A DNA stretch of 64,000 bases, taken from contig JAUNKY010000001.1 of NCBI GenBank assembly GCA_030532515.1, forward strand, positions 1 to 64,000, in the 5' to 3' direction. The notes beneath the pieces are model-generated. The model was not told the origin of the DNA. It saw only the letters and a program-made list of their open reading frames with translations, and searched no databases. The position numbers and the translations under genes are program-made. Shown here piece by piece: positions 17,375 through 25,304 of the stretch; positions within the stretch are counted from its first letter, which is position 1, and each line of letters opens with the position of its first letter. This DNA is from Actinomycetaceae bacterium. Its GTDB lineage: Bacteria; Actinomycetota; Actinomycetes; Actinomycetales; Actinomycetaceae.

Positions 17375-18565
17375 ATGTCAGAAGAAAAGCGCGACGAACA
17401 CGTCGAAGAAGTACTTAACACCCCAGAACCTGCTGCAGATACCGCCGATTGGGATCTAGGTTCTCCTGAAGCGGAAGCCACCGCAACCGACTTGCTGTCT
17501 CCGGCAGTTGAAGACCAAGTTGAAAACCACGAGGTGCCCGTTGAGTTCGAGGACGCTGCTGCCAGCTTCCCAGAAACCCCGGCGGTAGAAGCCGTTGAAA
17601 CCCCTGCCGCTGACGCGCAAGCCCCTGCTATTGCAGCCAACGCTGAACCTGAAGCGCCTTTGGCAGATATTTTCTTAAGCAAAGAAGATGCGGTTCAAGA
17701 AGATATTCCGCGCGATGTTCTGGCGCTACGCACTATGCCAGATCCAGAACCTACCCGCCGTTCTTTCGATTTTTCAAAGCTGGGTGGCGCAGAAACCGCT
17801 GCGGAAGAGGCTGCACCTGAACCCCAGAACGCGCCCCTAACCGAAGTTGTTGATGCCACCGCTCCAGAAGCTCTGGTAGTTGAGGAAGTGCCTGCTCCTC
17901 CAGCTGAAGTTGCCCGGAAAGAGATTTTCGAGCAAGCCAAGGCAGAAGCGGAAGAGGCTGTTTCAGCTTGGAAGCCACGCGCTGAAGACGCTCCAGTTTC
18001 CGACAACACTGCTGCCCTGGTGCTTTCCAATACTTCGGTGCCACTGGTTATCCCTTCGCGTCTGGGGGCCCGCCTGTGGTCCTTCTTTATGACTTTGCTG
18101 GGAGCACCAGTTGCCTGGTACCTGCTCTCTGACGGAGCAGCTCGCTTCACCCTTGGTGAAAACAGCCCTTACCAAACCGGCATGTTGAACTTGGGTGCCT
18201 GTGTCGAGTTCACTGCAGGTTTGATTCTGGCAGTGGCGCTGCTGATTTTCTTAGTGCGTTCTTCTTTGGGCGCGCTCACTTCCGGTCTGGTACTGATGGT
18301 TCTGGGCACGCCGTTCCTGGTAGTTCCTGGGTTCACCAAGGAGTTCTTATCCCCCGCGATTACCTGGCTGAAGGATTGGAATGATTTTGGTGCTAACTTG
18401 GCTCACCACCTGAACTGGACTGGTTACACCGGCGCAATTTTCTTGGCTGGTCTGATGCTTTTCGTAATGGGTATTGTGGCGATTTTGGCTCGTCGCGATG
18501 GCCGTAAGGAAGCAGAAATTCGCGGTCAGATTGAGCGTTATGCTCCGCACGGCGCAAAGAAGTAA
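17375..18565 (+). CDS. Acidic-tailed four-helix membrane protein
   Basis: A 396-residue protein in two parts. Residues 1-225 are Ala/Glu/Pro-rich, strongly acidic and probably disordered, with repeated EVVDATAPEALVVEEVPAP-like segments and few hydrophobics. The C-terminal 170 residues hold four membrane helices (starting at LWSFFMTLLGAPV, CVEFTAGLILAVA, LGALTSGLVLMVLG and GAIFLAGLMLFVMG) and a basic tail. I recognise no family. An ideal AAGGAGG ribosome-binding site and a strong terminator suggest a well-expressed single-gene unit. The composition suggests a scaffold or a low-complexity intracellular arm. Confidence 0.7.
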   Translation: MSEEKRDEHVEEVLNTPEPAADTADWDLGSPEAEATATDLLSPAVEDQVENHEVPVEFEDAAASFPETPAVEAVETPAADAQAPAIAANAEPEAPLADIFLSKEDAVQEDIPRDVLALRTMPDPEPTRRSFDFSKLGGAETAAEEAAPEPQNAPLTEVVDATAPEALVVEEVPAPPAEVARKEIFEQAKAEAEEAVSAWKPRAEDAPVSDNTAALVLSNTSVPLVIPSRLGARLWSFFMTLLGAPVAWYLLSDGAARFTLGENSPYQTGMLNLGACVEFTAGLILAVALLIFLVRSSLGALTSGLVLMVLGTPFLVVPGFTKEFLSPAITWLKDWNDFGANLAHHLNWTGYTGAIFLAGLMLFVMGIVAILARRDGRKEAEIRGQIERYAPHGAKK

Positions 18566-18610
18566 CCACCCGGTACGCTTTACTTTCGCCGGCTGAAAAC
18601 GGCTTAACTA

Positions 18611-18648
18611 GGGGGCGGGGAGATACTGAAAAGTATTTCCCCGCCCCC
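18611..18648 (+). terminator. Strong GC-rich terminator
   Basis: A 17-bp stem (GGGGGCGGGGAGATACT against AGTATTTCCCCGCCCCC, one G-T type mismatch) encloses GAAA and is followed by TTTCATG. It lies 46 bp after the acidic membrane-protein gene and ahead of the convergent nth gene. Confidence 0.78.
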
Positions 18649-18712
18649 TTTCATGTCTGCGGAGCTGAAAACTCAGCTAGATTCTGCTGCGTTTTAGTTC
18701 AGCTTTTGCGCG

Positions 18713-19375
18713 CTATTGCCCAACGCTGGGACAAAGCTGCGCCAGTGGACATTCCCCGCACTGCGGAGCGCGGGCACTACAGATTGCCCGTCCGTGTTCT
18801 ATTAGCCGGTGGCAAAGGAGTGTCCAATCGTAGTTAGGTAGTAAGGCCGCAATGTCTTTTTCAATCGCTAAGGGAGTTTTAGCGCTGGTCCACCCCAGGC
18901 GAGTTGTTACTCTGCCAACGTGGGTATCCACCGTAATAGCTGGGATCCCAAACGCATTTCCAAGGACCACATGCGCAGTTTTTCGCCCTACGCCCGGGAG
19001 GGTTTCTAAGGCTTCTCTTTGCGCTGGAATCTCTGCTGCGAAATCTACTACAAGCGCGTGTGCCAGTTCTTTTAGCTGCTGGGCGCGCTTATTTTGAAAT
19101 CCCAGGACGCGCGTGATTTCAGCTAAACGTTCGATTGGGGCGGCTGCCATAGCAGCTGGGGTAGGAAACTCGGCGAATAGTTGCGGCGTAACTGTATTTA
19201 CCCGTTTATCAGTTGTTTGTGCACTCAGGACGGTTGCCACTAGTAGCTCAAAGGGGTTGCGGTAATCCAGCGCGCAGTGGGCGTCAGGATACGTTTCAGC
19301 CAGGATTTGTGCGCCCGCTTCCGCTATTTTGCGGTCTTTTTCGGTGGGTTTTTGAGTGGATTTTTTAGCTACCAT
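18713..19375 (-). CDS. nth: Endonuclease III (base-excision repair glycosylase/AP lyase)
   Basis: A 220-residue DNA glycosylase of the HhH-GPD family that removes oxidised pyrimidines. The helix-hairpin-helix LPGVGRKTAHVVLG includes the catalytic Lys. VDTHVGRVTTRLGW supplies the catalytic Asp, and four cysteines near the C-terminus (CSARAPQCGECPLAQLC) bind a [4Fe-4S] cluster. The length is normal. The start ATG encodes MVAKKSTQK. It lies divergent from the Crp-type regulator with about 210 bp between them, the same neighbourhood as in Mycobacterium (nth and crp). Confidence 0.96.
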   Translation of the reverse strand: MVAKKSTQKPTEKDRKIAEAGAQILAETYPDAHCALDYRNPFELLVATVLSAQTTDKRVNTVTPQLFAEFPTPAAMAAAPIERLAEITRVLGFQNKRAQQLKELAHALVVDFAAEIPAQREALETLPGVGRKTAHVVLGNAFGIPAITVDTHVGRVTTRLGWTSAKTPLAIEKDIAALLPNYDWTLLCHRLIEHGRAICSARAPQCGECPLAQLCPSVGQ

Positions 19376-19586
19376 GTAACTTCGCTTCTGCGGTTGGCTT
19401 TTCCGATAATCAGTTCAGCTTCTTTCTAGTCAATTTTCAGCAATTATGGTTCGGAATGCGTAATTTTGGGTAAAAATTCGCTAAGCTGGTGAGTGGTATC
19501 ACAAGTTTTGTGATTTTCGTTGTCGTGCCTCTTTCTTGTGCAGGCAACGCAGCATAGTTTAGTAGTAAGTAGAGATTGAGGTTATC

Positions 19587-20264
19587 GTGGAAGGCAATTA
19601 CATTAGCCAAGTTCCTCTCTTCGAAGGTTTGGATGAGGAACAGCAAGCATCTCTTCACGCAAAGATGGGCCACAGCACCCTGCGTCGCGGTGAAGTTCTG
19701 TTCGAAGAGGGCGATCCAGGAACCCGCCTGTACATCATTACTGAAGGCAAGATTAAGCTGGGGCATACTTCTCCAGATGGGCGTGAAAACCTGTTGGCAG
19801 TGCTTGGCCCAGGCGAAATTATTGGTGAACTGACCCTCTTTGATCCAGGCCCACGTTCCACCACCGCTACTGCTGTTTCTCCAGTTAGCTTACTGTACTT
19901 AGACCACTCTGACCTGGTCACCACCTTGTACAACAACCCTTCAATGAGCAAGCACATGTTGCGCGCTTTGGCTCGCCGTATGCGTCGCACCAACGAGTCT
20001 TTGGCTGACTTGGTATTCTCTGATGTTCCTGGTCGCGTGGCTAAGGCGCTGTTGGATCTGGCTGACCGCTTCGGCACCCAAACTGAAGCTGGTATTCACG
20101 TTCCACACGACCTAACCCAGGAAGAACTGGCGCAGCTGGTGGGTGCTTCTCGTGAAACTGTGAATAAGTCCTTGGCAGATTTCGTTTCGCGTCGTTGGAT
20201 TCAGCTTGAAGGTCGTGCAGTGACGCTGCTGGACGTAGATCGTTTGGCACGTCGCGCCCGCTGA
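19587..20264 (+). CDS. crp: Crp/Fnr-family transcription regulator, GlxR/Crp type
   Basis: A 225-residue cAMP-receptor-type regulator. The cyclic-nucleotide domain (residues 8-115) has GELTLFDPGPRSTTATA, the phosphate-binding cassette of actinobacterial Crp/GlxR proteins. The C-terminal winged helix contains DLTQEELAQLVGASRETVNKSL as recognition region. No Fnr-type cysteine cluster is present, so oxygen sensing is not indicated. The GTG start follows GAGG. In Corynebacterium the orthologue GlxR is a global regulator of carbon metabolism and respiration. The 5' leader contains the palindrome ATCACAA-GTT-TTGTGAT near 19498. Confidence 0.93.
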   Translation: MEGNYISQVPLFEGLDEEQQASLHAKMGHSTLRRGEVLFEEGDPGTRLYIITEGKIKLGHTSPDGRENLLAVLGPGEIIGELTLFDPGPRSTTATAVSPVSLLYLDHSDLVTTLYNNPSMSKHMLRALARRMRRTNESLADLVFSDVPGRVAKALLDLADRFGTQTEAGIHVPHDLTQEELAQLVGASRETVNKSLADFVSRRWIQLEGRAVTLLDVDRLARRAR

Positions 20265-20308
20265 TTTTCTTAAGTTTAGCGTCTGTCTTTTCCGGGTTTT
20301 CCGGTTTT

Positions 20309-20352
20309 CGAGGGCGGTTGATGGGAACTTTTAGTTCAGTCAACCGCCCTCG
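20309..20352. terminator. Bidirectional hairpin between crp and the DUF4177-like gene
   Basis: CGAGGGCGGTTGA at the left pairs with TCAACCGCCCTCG at the right, with AAC/GTT pairing inside. Both arms end in a family E motif (CGCCCTCG). It lies 45 bp after crp and before the convergent small gene, so it could serve both. Confidence 0.68.
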
Positions 20353-20412
20353 ATATTTGGCGTTTTAAAGTCTTTTGGGGTCTGCGCGTAACGGAAGCTG
20401 CGGAAAACAAAT

Positions 20413-20443
20413 GTCGCATGTGGCCTGGTGGCGCACATGCGAC
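20413..20443 (-). terminator. Terminator of the DUF4177-like gene
   Basis: On the minus strand GTCGCATGTG pairs with CACATGCGAC around an 11-base loop, and ATTTGTTTTC follows. It begins 17 bp past the stop of the 52-aa gene. Confidence 0.65.
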
Positions 20444-20459
20444 GTGCGGTCTTTAACGG

Positions 20460-20618
20460 TTAAGCGATTGGGCGCTTCATGTAGGCGACCAAGTTGTCTG
20501 GGTTGGTTGGTGAGGGGACTACCTGCACCAGTTCCCATCCGTCTTGTCCCCACTGGTCCAAGATTGCTTTCGTTACGTGTACAAGCAACGGTACCGTTGC
20601 GTATTCCCATTTTTGCAT
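20460..20618 (-). CDS. Small DUF4177-like protein (52 aa)
   Basis: A 52-residue ORF beginning MQKWEYATVPLLVHVTKAIL, followed by DQWGQDGWELVQVVPSP and ending AYMKRPIA. The WEYATVPL...GWELVQV plan is that of DUF4177-type small proteins found beside crp and whiB in many actinobacteria. The function is unknown. It is shorter than the usual ORF cut-off. Its own terminator follows and the context is conserved, so I consider it real. On the minus strand it lies 48 bp downstream of the whiB stop and may be cotranscribed with whiB. Confidence 0.8.
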   Translation of the reverse strand: MQKWEYATVPLLVHVTKAILDQWGQDGWELVQVVPSPTNPDNLVAYMKRPIA

Positions 20619-20666
20619 AGTTTTAGTTTAATCTACTTTGGGGTTTTATCCAGTGTGACTTAGAGT

Positions 20667-21008
20667 TTAGGCGCGGACTCTTGCTAAGACGTGTGGGATG
20701 CGGGGTTCGCGGATTTCCAGTGCCAGGGGTTCTTCGGATTCGGTGAGCCAAATCCACCAGTTTTCTACGTCAGAGTAGTGTTTGAGCATGGCGCGCCGTT
20801 CTCTTTCAGTTAGGCCACCCCAGACTCCGAAGCGTACTTCAGATTCCAATGCGTCTGCTAAGCATTCCAGGCGGACTTCGCAGTTCATGCAGATTGAGCG
20901 CACCTGTCGTTGTTCGGCGCCTTGCACGAAGAGTGCATCAGGAGTGTCTTGTGCGCACAGTGCGCGGGCTGCCCAGCTTTGATCCGGGTCTGCATTTGTG
21001 TAGCTCAT
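20667..21008 (-). CDS. whiB4: WhiB-family redox-responsive regulator (WhiB4-like)
   Basis: A 113-residue protein with the four cluster cysteines C18, C40, C43 and C49 (C-X21-C-X2-C-X5-C), the GVWGG turn near residue 63 and a basic TERERRAMLK segment. These bind a [4Fe-4S] cluster and contact RNA polymerase sigma and DNA. Assignment to WhiB4 rests on the LFVQGAEQRQ segment and on position: in Mycobacterium whiB4 also lies divergent from ponA2. The C-terminal tail of about 25 residues is longer than in WhiB4 of M. tuberculosis. A possible GlxR site lies 43 bp upstream. Confidence 0.9.
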   Translation of the reverse strand: MSYTNADPDQSWAARALCAQDTPDALFVQGAEQRQVRSICMNCEVRLECLADALESEVRFGVWGGLTERERRAMLKHYSDVENWWIWLTESEEPLALEIREPRIPHVLARVRA

Positions 21009-21050
21009 GTTTACCCCATTGTTAACTAGCTAAAATTGAAATGCTATATC

Positions 21051-21066
21051 TGTGACAATACACACA
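21051..21066. promoter_or_regulatory. Possible GlxR/Crp binding site in the whiB4-ponA2 gap
   Basis: TGTGACAATACACACA fits the GlxR consensus TGTGA-N6-TCACA at nine of ten defined positions. It lies between the divergent whiB and PBP genes, close to a Crp/GlxR gene. A single match found by eye; weak on its own. Confidence 0.35.
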
Positions 21067-21178
21067 TCACTTCCAAAAAGCCAATTGATTGGGAAAATTT
21101 CAGCATTCTTTCAGGAACTTTAAGCATATTCTCAGTTTCCTCAGGTGCTTTATTATAAAAAACCAGTAATCTAGTAGT

Positions 21179-23341
21179 ATGTCGAAATCTAGCCATCGCA
21201 AAGTCCAGAAGAAGCAGTATCTGACGCTCGTCAGCGCTTTTGTAACTACCTCTGTACTATCGGGAATTGTGGCAGCCGGGGTGGTTGCTCCTACCGCCGC
21301 GGTGGTGGGCGTTACCGCGACTACTGCCCCGGAAGTTTTTGACAGTCTTCCCGCAGAATTTGAGATCCTGCCCCCTTCTGAAAAGTCCACTATCGTCACC
21401 GCAGACGATAAGGTAATCACTTCTTTCTACGCGGAAAACCGCATTGTGGTGCCACTAGAGAATATTTCTGAAAACCTCCAAAAAGCGATTGTGGCAATTG
21501 AGGATAAGCGTTTCTACGAGCACAAGGGGATCGACCCTGACGGTATGGCACGTGCTCTGGTGAATAACTTACAAAACCGCTCAACACAGGGTGCATCTAC
21601 GCTGACGCAGCAGTTCGTAAAAAACACTCTGCTAGAAAATGGCCTTCAAAAGGGCGATCAGACCCTAGTTGATGAAGCAACTGAACAGACTTTAACCCGT
21701 AAACTCAAAGAAATGCGCTATGCGCTGGCATTAGAGCAGAAGATCGACAAGAAGCAGATTCTGGCGGGCTATTTGAATATCGCTCCTTTCGGCCCTAACG
21801 TATACGGTGCTGAAGCTTCGGCGCAACGCTATTTCTCGCACTCTGCAAAAGAACTTTCCATTAACGAAGCTGCTTTGTTGGCTGGTTTAGTGAAGTCTCC
21901 GGTGGAATATGATCCGTTGCAGCATCCGGAAGCTGCGCAGCAACGTCGCGACATTGTGCTTGATGAAATGCTGCGTCAAAAGATCATTACTGCCGAAGAG
22001 CATCAAACTGCTAAGAGCACCCCCATCGCTGACATTTTGAAGCCTAACTTGAAGCCGCAAGGTTGTGGCGGAGCCGGGGTTTACGCCTACTTCTGTGATT
22101 ACGTGATTCAAGATTTGCTTCGCAGTGACCAGTTGGGGGCTACTATCGACGAACGTCGTCGTAATTTGCAGCGCGGTGGCTTCACCATTAAAACCACTAT
22201 CGATTCCCGTTTGGAAGGTTTAGCTCACCAAGCAGTTATCGAGCGGGTTCCGGTGAACTTCCCTGACGGTATTAACGCGGTCATTGTCTCTACTGACCCG
22301 CGTAACGGCCATATTAAAGCCATGGCTCAGAACACCATTTACGAACCACCAAATGACACCAACCCGGGAGCCACCTTTAACTCGCTTGCTGTGGGGCGTG
22401 AACACGGTGGCCAAAATGGTTTCGTAGCCGCATCGACGTTGAAGCCTTTTACTCTCTTAGAGTTCTTCCGTAAGGGCCACAGTGCTTGGGAACTAACTGC
22501 GGGGCACCCCGAAGATTTCCGTTTCGAAGAGTTTAAAGCTTGTGGCCAGCCGCTTCCTGCCGGCCAGGTTTGGCACGTGGGTGAAGCTGGTCCTAAGCCC
22601 GGTACTTTCAATGCGATTGGCGCTACCGTTAACTCTGTAAACCGTTCCTTTGCCCACATGGCTACGCAGTTGGACTTATGCGACATTATGAACGGTATGC
22701 GCGACCTGGGGATTAAGCAGCAAAACGGCGATCCGCACTCTGCGCAGCACCCTTCCAATATTATTAACGCGGTAGCTACTCCACTGCAGATGTCCACCGC
22801 CTACGGGGCTTTTGCAAACTCTGGGATCATCTGTGAACCTATGGCCATCACAGAAGTTTTAGACCGTGACGGCAACCCGATTGCTAAGTTTGAACCAAAG
22901 TGTCGCCAAGCTACTGACGAAGTTTCTGCCCGTAAGGTGACTACCGTTTTGAACCGCACGGCTGCTTCTCCTTCGTACGCGGGGATTCATATTGGTCGTC
23001 CCATCATTGCAAAGACCGGTACCGGTGAAAACAGCGCTAACCTGTGGGTTCTGGGTGGCACGCCACAGCTGATTACGGCTGCTTGGGTAGGGCGCTCAGT
23101 TGAGTCTTCCCGTACTTTGAATGGGGTTACTTTGAACGGGGTCACTTACAACCCCGCCTACGGTATTAACGTGACAGCCCCGATGTGGCGTAACTACATG
23201 GTGAAGGCCCATGAAGGCGTCGAAGTTTTGGACTTCAAGTACGGTGACATTGGCCAGCCGCCTAAGCCAAAGCAAGATAAGTCGAAGAAGTCAGACGATA
23301 AGAAGTCTGAAAAGTCTGATGAGAAAAAAGACAAGCCGTAG
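21179..23341 (+). CDS. ponA2: Bifunctional class A penicillin-binding protein (PonA2-like)
   Basis: A 720-residue peptidoglycan synthase with one N-terminal membrane anchor (about 17-40). The GT51 transglycosylase domain holds AIEDKRFYEHKGID and GASTLTQQFVKNTL. The transpeptidase domain holds the SxxK nucleophile motif STLK, the SxN motif in NSVNRSF, and KTGTGENSANLW. The C-terminal tail is very Lys/Asp/Ser-rich (KPKQDKSKKSDDKKSEKSDEKKDKP). No PASTA domain is visible. It polymerises and crosslinks cell wall. The ATG lies 170 bp from the divergent whiB gene, and the 3' end overlaps the phosphoesterase gene. Confidence 0.94.
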   Translation: MSKSSHRKVQKKQYLTLVSAFVTTSVLSGIVAAGVVAPTAAVVGVTATTAPEVFDSLPAEFEILPPSEKSTIVTADDKVITSFYAENRIVVPLENISENLQKAIVAIEDKRFYEHKGIDPDGMARALVNNLQNRSTQGASTLTQQFVKNTLLENGLQKGDQTLVDEATEQTLTRKLKEMRYALALEQKIDKKQILAGYLNIAPFGPNVYGAEASAQRYFSHSAKELSINEAALLAGLVKSPVEYDPLQHPEAAQQRRDIVLDEMLRQKIITAEEHQTAKSTPIADILKPNLKPQGCGGAGVYAYFCDYVIQDLLRSDQLGATIDERRRNLQRGGFTIKTTIDSRLEGLAHQAVIERVPVNFPDGINAVIVSTDPRNGHIKAMAQNTIYEPPNDTNPGATFNSLAVGREHGGQNGFVAASTLKPFTLLEFFRKGHSAWELTAGHPEDFRFEEFKACGQPLPAGQVWHVGEAGPKPGTFNAIGATVNSVNRSFAHMATQLDLCDIMNGMRDLGIKQQNGDPHSAQHPSNIINAVATPLQMSTAYGAFANSGIICEPMAITEVLDRDGNPIAKFEPKCRQATDEVSARKVTTVLNRTAASPSYAGIHIGRPIIAKTGTGENSANLWVLGGTPQLITAAWVGRSVESSRTLNGVTLNGVTYNPAYGINVTAPMWRNYMVKAHEGVEVLDFKYGDIGQPPKPKQDKSKKSDDKKSEKSDEKKDKP

Positions 23342-24257
23342 TTTGGGCCGTTCCACGGTTAAGACTTTGGGGCTGCTTACGGCAGCCGGAGTTTCAGCCG
23401 GGGCGTGGACGCAGTTTGAACGTCGCTGGCCGGCCCTACGTGAATACGCGGTGACGGTTCCGGGGCTAACCCGTAGCTTCACTATTTTGCAGGTTGCTGA
23501 CCCCCATTTTTTCCCGGGGCAGGAATGGTTAGTCGCTTACTTTCACGAGTTAGCGCAGCTGGATTTCGATTTCGTAGTAGCTACCGGTGACAATTTCGGT
23601 TCTTTAGATGCTTTAGAAATGGTTGAGGCTGCGTTTGAACCGCTGTTAGCTAAGCCGGGGGCGTTTGTCTTTGGTTCGAATGACTACTATTCTCCGCTTA
23701 AGAAGTCTTGGGCGCGTTACTTAACGAAGCAGCATGCGCATCATAAAGTTGAGCGTACGGTTCCAGATTTGCCGTGGACACAGTTGCGGGATTTCTTTAC
23801 CGAGGGCGGCTGGTTTAATGCAAATAACGCCCAGGGGTCAGTGTTTTTATCCGCTCCGGCTTTAGAGATCCGCGTGATTGGGGTTGATGATCCCCATATT
23901 AAACGTGATCGTCTACCCGCTGATTTTCCAAACTTTTGGAATGTTTCGGGGGTGTTTAAGCTGGGGCTTACGCATGCGCCTTACCAACGGGTTTTAGATG
24001 CGTTTGCAGAGGCAGAAGCTGACCTGGTTTTAGCTGGGCACACTCACGGCGGGCAGTTGGCACTGCCTTTCTATGGTGCGTTGGTTACTAATAGTGATTT
24101 GCCGCGTGAGTTTGCGAAAGGCCTATTTACTTGGCAGGCTGCGCAGCACTCAGTGCCGGTGCATGTCAGTGCCGGTTTGGGGACTTCTCCGTTTGCGCCG
24201 GTGCGTTTTGCGTGTCGTCCAGAGGCGACTTTGCTACATCTCCTACCTGAGTCCTAG
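23319..24257 (+). CDS. Membrane-anchored metallophosphoesterase
   Basis: A calcineurin-like phosphoesterase of about 312 residues (Rv3683-like). Metal-ligand motifs run in order: ADPHF, ATGDNFGS, GSNDYY in place of the usual GNHD, THAPYQ and AGHTHGGQL. An N-terminal hydrophobic helix (LGLLTAAGVSAGAW) probably anchors it. I choose the ATG at 23319, which overlaps the PBP gene by 23 bp and begins MRKKTSRSLG; a TTG at 23343 is possible. The overlap implies coupling with the PBP, as in Mycobacterium where the two genes are also adjacent. It ends 38 bp before tRNA-Pro. Confidence 0.88.
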   Translation: MRKKTSRSLGRSTVKTLGLLTAAGVSAGAWTQFERRWPALREYAVTVPGLTRSFTILQVADPHFFPGQEWLVAYFHELAQLDFDFVVATGDNFGSLDALEMVEAAFEPLLAKPGAFVFGSNDYYSPLKKSWARYLTKQHAHHKVERTVPDLPWTQLRDFFTEGGWFNANNAQGSVFLSAPALEIRVIGVDDPHIKRDRLPADFPNFWNVSGVFKLGLTHAPYQRVLDAFAEAEADLVLAGHTHGGQLALPFYGALVTNSDLPREFAKGLFTWQAAQHSVPVHVSAGLGTSPFAPVRFACRPEATLLHLLPES

Positions 24258-24295
24258 GCGGGTTTATTTCACGGTGCTAAACTTGTAGAGGCTTT

Positions 24296-24372
<77 letters not shown>

Positions 24373-24376
24373 ATTG

Positions 24377-24415
24377 CTTTTGGGACATGCTGAAACGCAT
24401 GTCCCAAAAGTTTTT
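24377..24415 (+). terminator. Terminator of tRNA-Pro
   Basis: CTTTTGGGACATGC pairs perfectly with GCATGTCCCAAAAG around TGAAAC, followed by five T. It begins five bases after the CCA end. Confidence 0.9.
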
Positions 24416-24484
24416 ATTAGGCCCGCTAGCATTTTGTTAAGTCTTTGACATCGCCACTTTGTCCGCTTTGTCCCCCCTCGCACC

Positions 24485-24510
24485 AATGCGGGAGTTCGCG
24501 TTCCCACATT
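24485..24510. repeat. Family C palindrome (variant copy)
   Basis: AATGCGGGA, centre GTTCGCGT, then TCCCACATT. It matches the two copies near 60.4 kb except for one arm base and one centre base. The flank TTTGTCCGCTTT about 27 bp upstream is shared with the copy at 60352. A family E motif follows at 24529. Confidence 0.7.
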
Positions 24511-24553
24511 GAAGAAAAGGCGCGGGGACGCCCTCGGGAAGAAAAACTCAGCG

Positions 24554-25000
24554 CTAAGCTACTTTCTGAGCGCGCATCCCACGCGCACCCAGGTAAAGCA
24601 GCCCACACACCAGGGCGCAACCGACCGGCGCGAAACCGCCCATTGCCCAGCCGAACCCAAAGTTAAAGCCCGGGCCCACGTCCAGCGAGTACATGATGGC
24701 AGCCATAACCGCGACCACCAGCCCCACACCCAAAACTGGCAGCAGGCTTGCCCAGCCGGGCACCGAGCGCCCACTAACTTCCCCCACCGGCGCCGCCTGC
24801 GCGTCGCGCAAAATCAAAATCACCGCGATGACTCCGAACACTACGCCCATGAAAATCGCGGCGGGGATCCCCACCGTAAAGTAAGTCAGAGGGCTCAGCT
24901 TAGTCAGATCAACCATTGTAAAGCCGATCAGCCCCAGGAAAATAGTTACTGCACTTCCAGCAGCCAGGAATAAACTCCCGTATTTCAGATGAGTCAGCAT
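24554..25000 (-). CDS. Small four-helix membrane protein
   Basis: A 148-residue protein of almost only membrane segments: four hydrophobic helices at about residues 8-28, 40-65, 85-108 and 115-140, separated by short polar turns. It begins MLTHLKYGSLF and ends in basic GARGMRAQKVA. I recognise no family. AAAGGAG precedes the ATG at a good distance, which decides the start; the reading frame stays open 177 bases further upstream, but that part is low-complexity and lacks a binding site. It is transcribed leftward, facing the tRNA-Pro terminator. Confidence 0.72.
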   Translation of the reverse strand: MLTHLKYGSLFLAAGSAVTIFLGLIGFTMVDLTKLSPLTYFTVGIPAAIFMGVVFGVIAVILILRDAQAAPVGEVSGRSVPGWASLLPVLGVGLVVAVMAAIMYSLDVGPGFNFGFGWAMGGFAPVGCALVCGLLYLGARGMRAQKVA

Positions 25001-25304
25001 GTTTTCTCCTTTACTGAGGGTTCTTCGCGAAGCGAAATACGCCGCACATATGTGACGTAGCTTAAACACAATCGTAATCAACAGTTTTTTAAAAAAAAGG
25101 GGCGATTTTAGGCACCCTCGGAAAAATATGCCCGCCCAACTACTAAACCCGAACCACGCTACTTCGATACCCCGCAAAAATCGTAAACCCGAACCGCCCT
25201 CCTATTAACGCTCCCCGCCCTCATTCCCCTGCCCATCGCAGGCTTGCCAAGTACAATGGAAGTACCTGGCTTGCCCAAGTCAGGTTGAGCGCAAGGAGGC
25301 GATC
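25001..25304. other. Divergent intergenic region
   Basis: These 304 bases between the small membrane protein and the universal stress protein hold a family E motif (CACCCTCGGAAAAATA at 25113), an A/T tract near 25086, and a direct repeat of CTTGCCAAGTAC/CTTGCCCAAGTC near 25234 and 25272, just upstream of the stress gene. No gene is evident. Confidence 0.5.

Noticed and set aside
19498..19514. ATCACAA-GTT-TTGTGAT upstream of crp as an autoregulatory GlxR site
   Set aside because: The arms are in the opposite order to the TGTGA-N6-TCACA consensus. It is a palindrome of unknown meaning, perhaps in the leader RNA.
24554..25000. A horizontally acquired island next to tRNA-Pro
   Set aside because: tRNA genes are common integration sites, but no integrase, direct repeat of the tRNA 3' end or compositional break is visible near 24.3 or 26.4 kb.
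25001..25177. 59-residue N-terminal extension of the small membrane protein
   Set aside because: The AAAGGAG site immediately before the ATG at 25000 decides the start; the extension lies in an AT-rich gap containing a family E motif.
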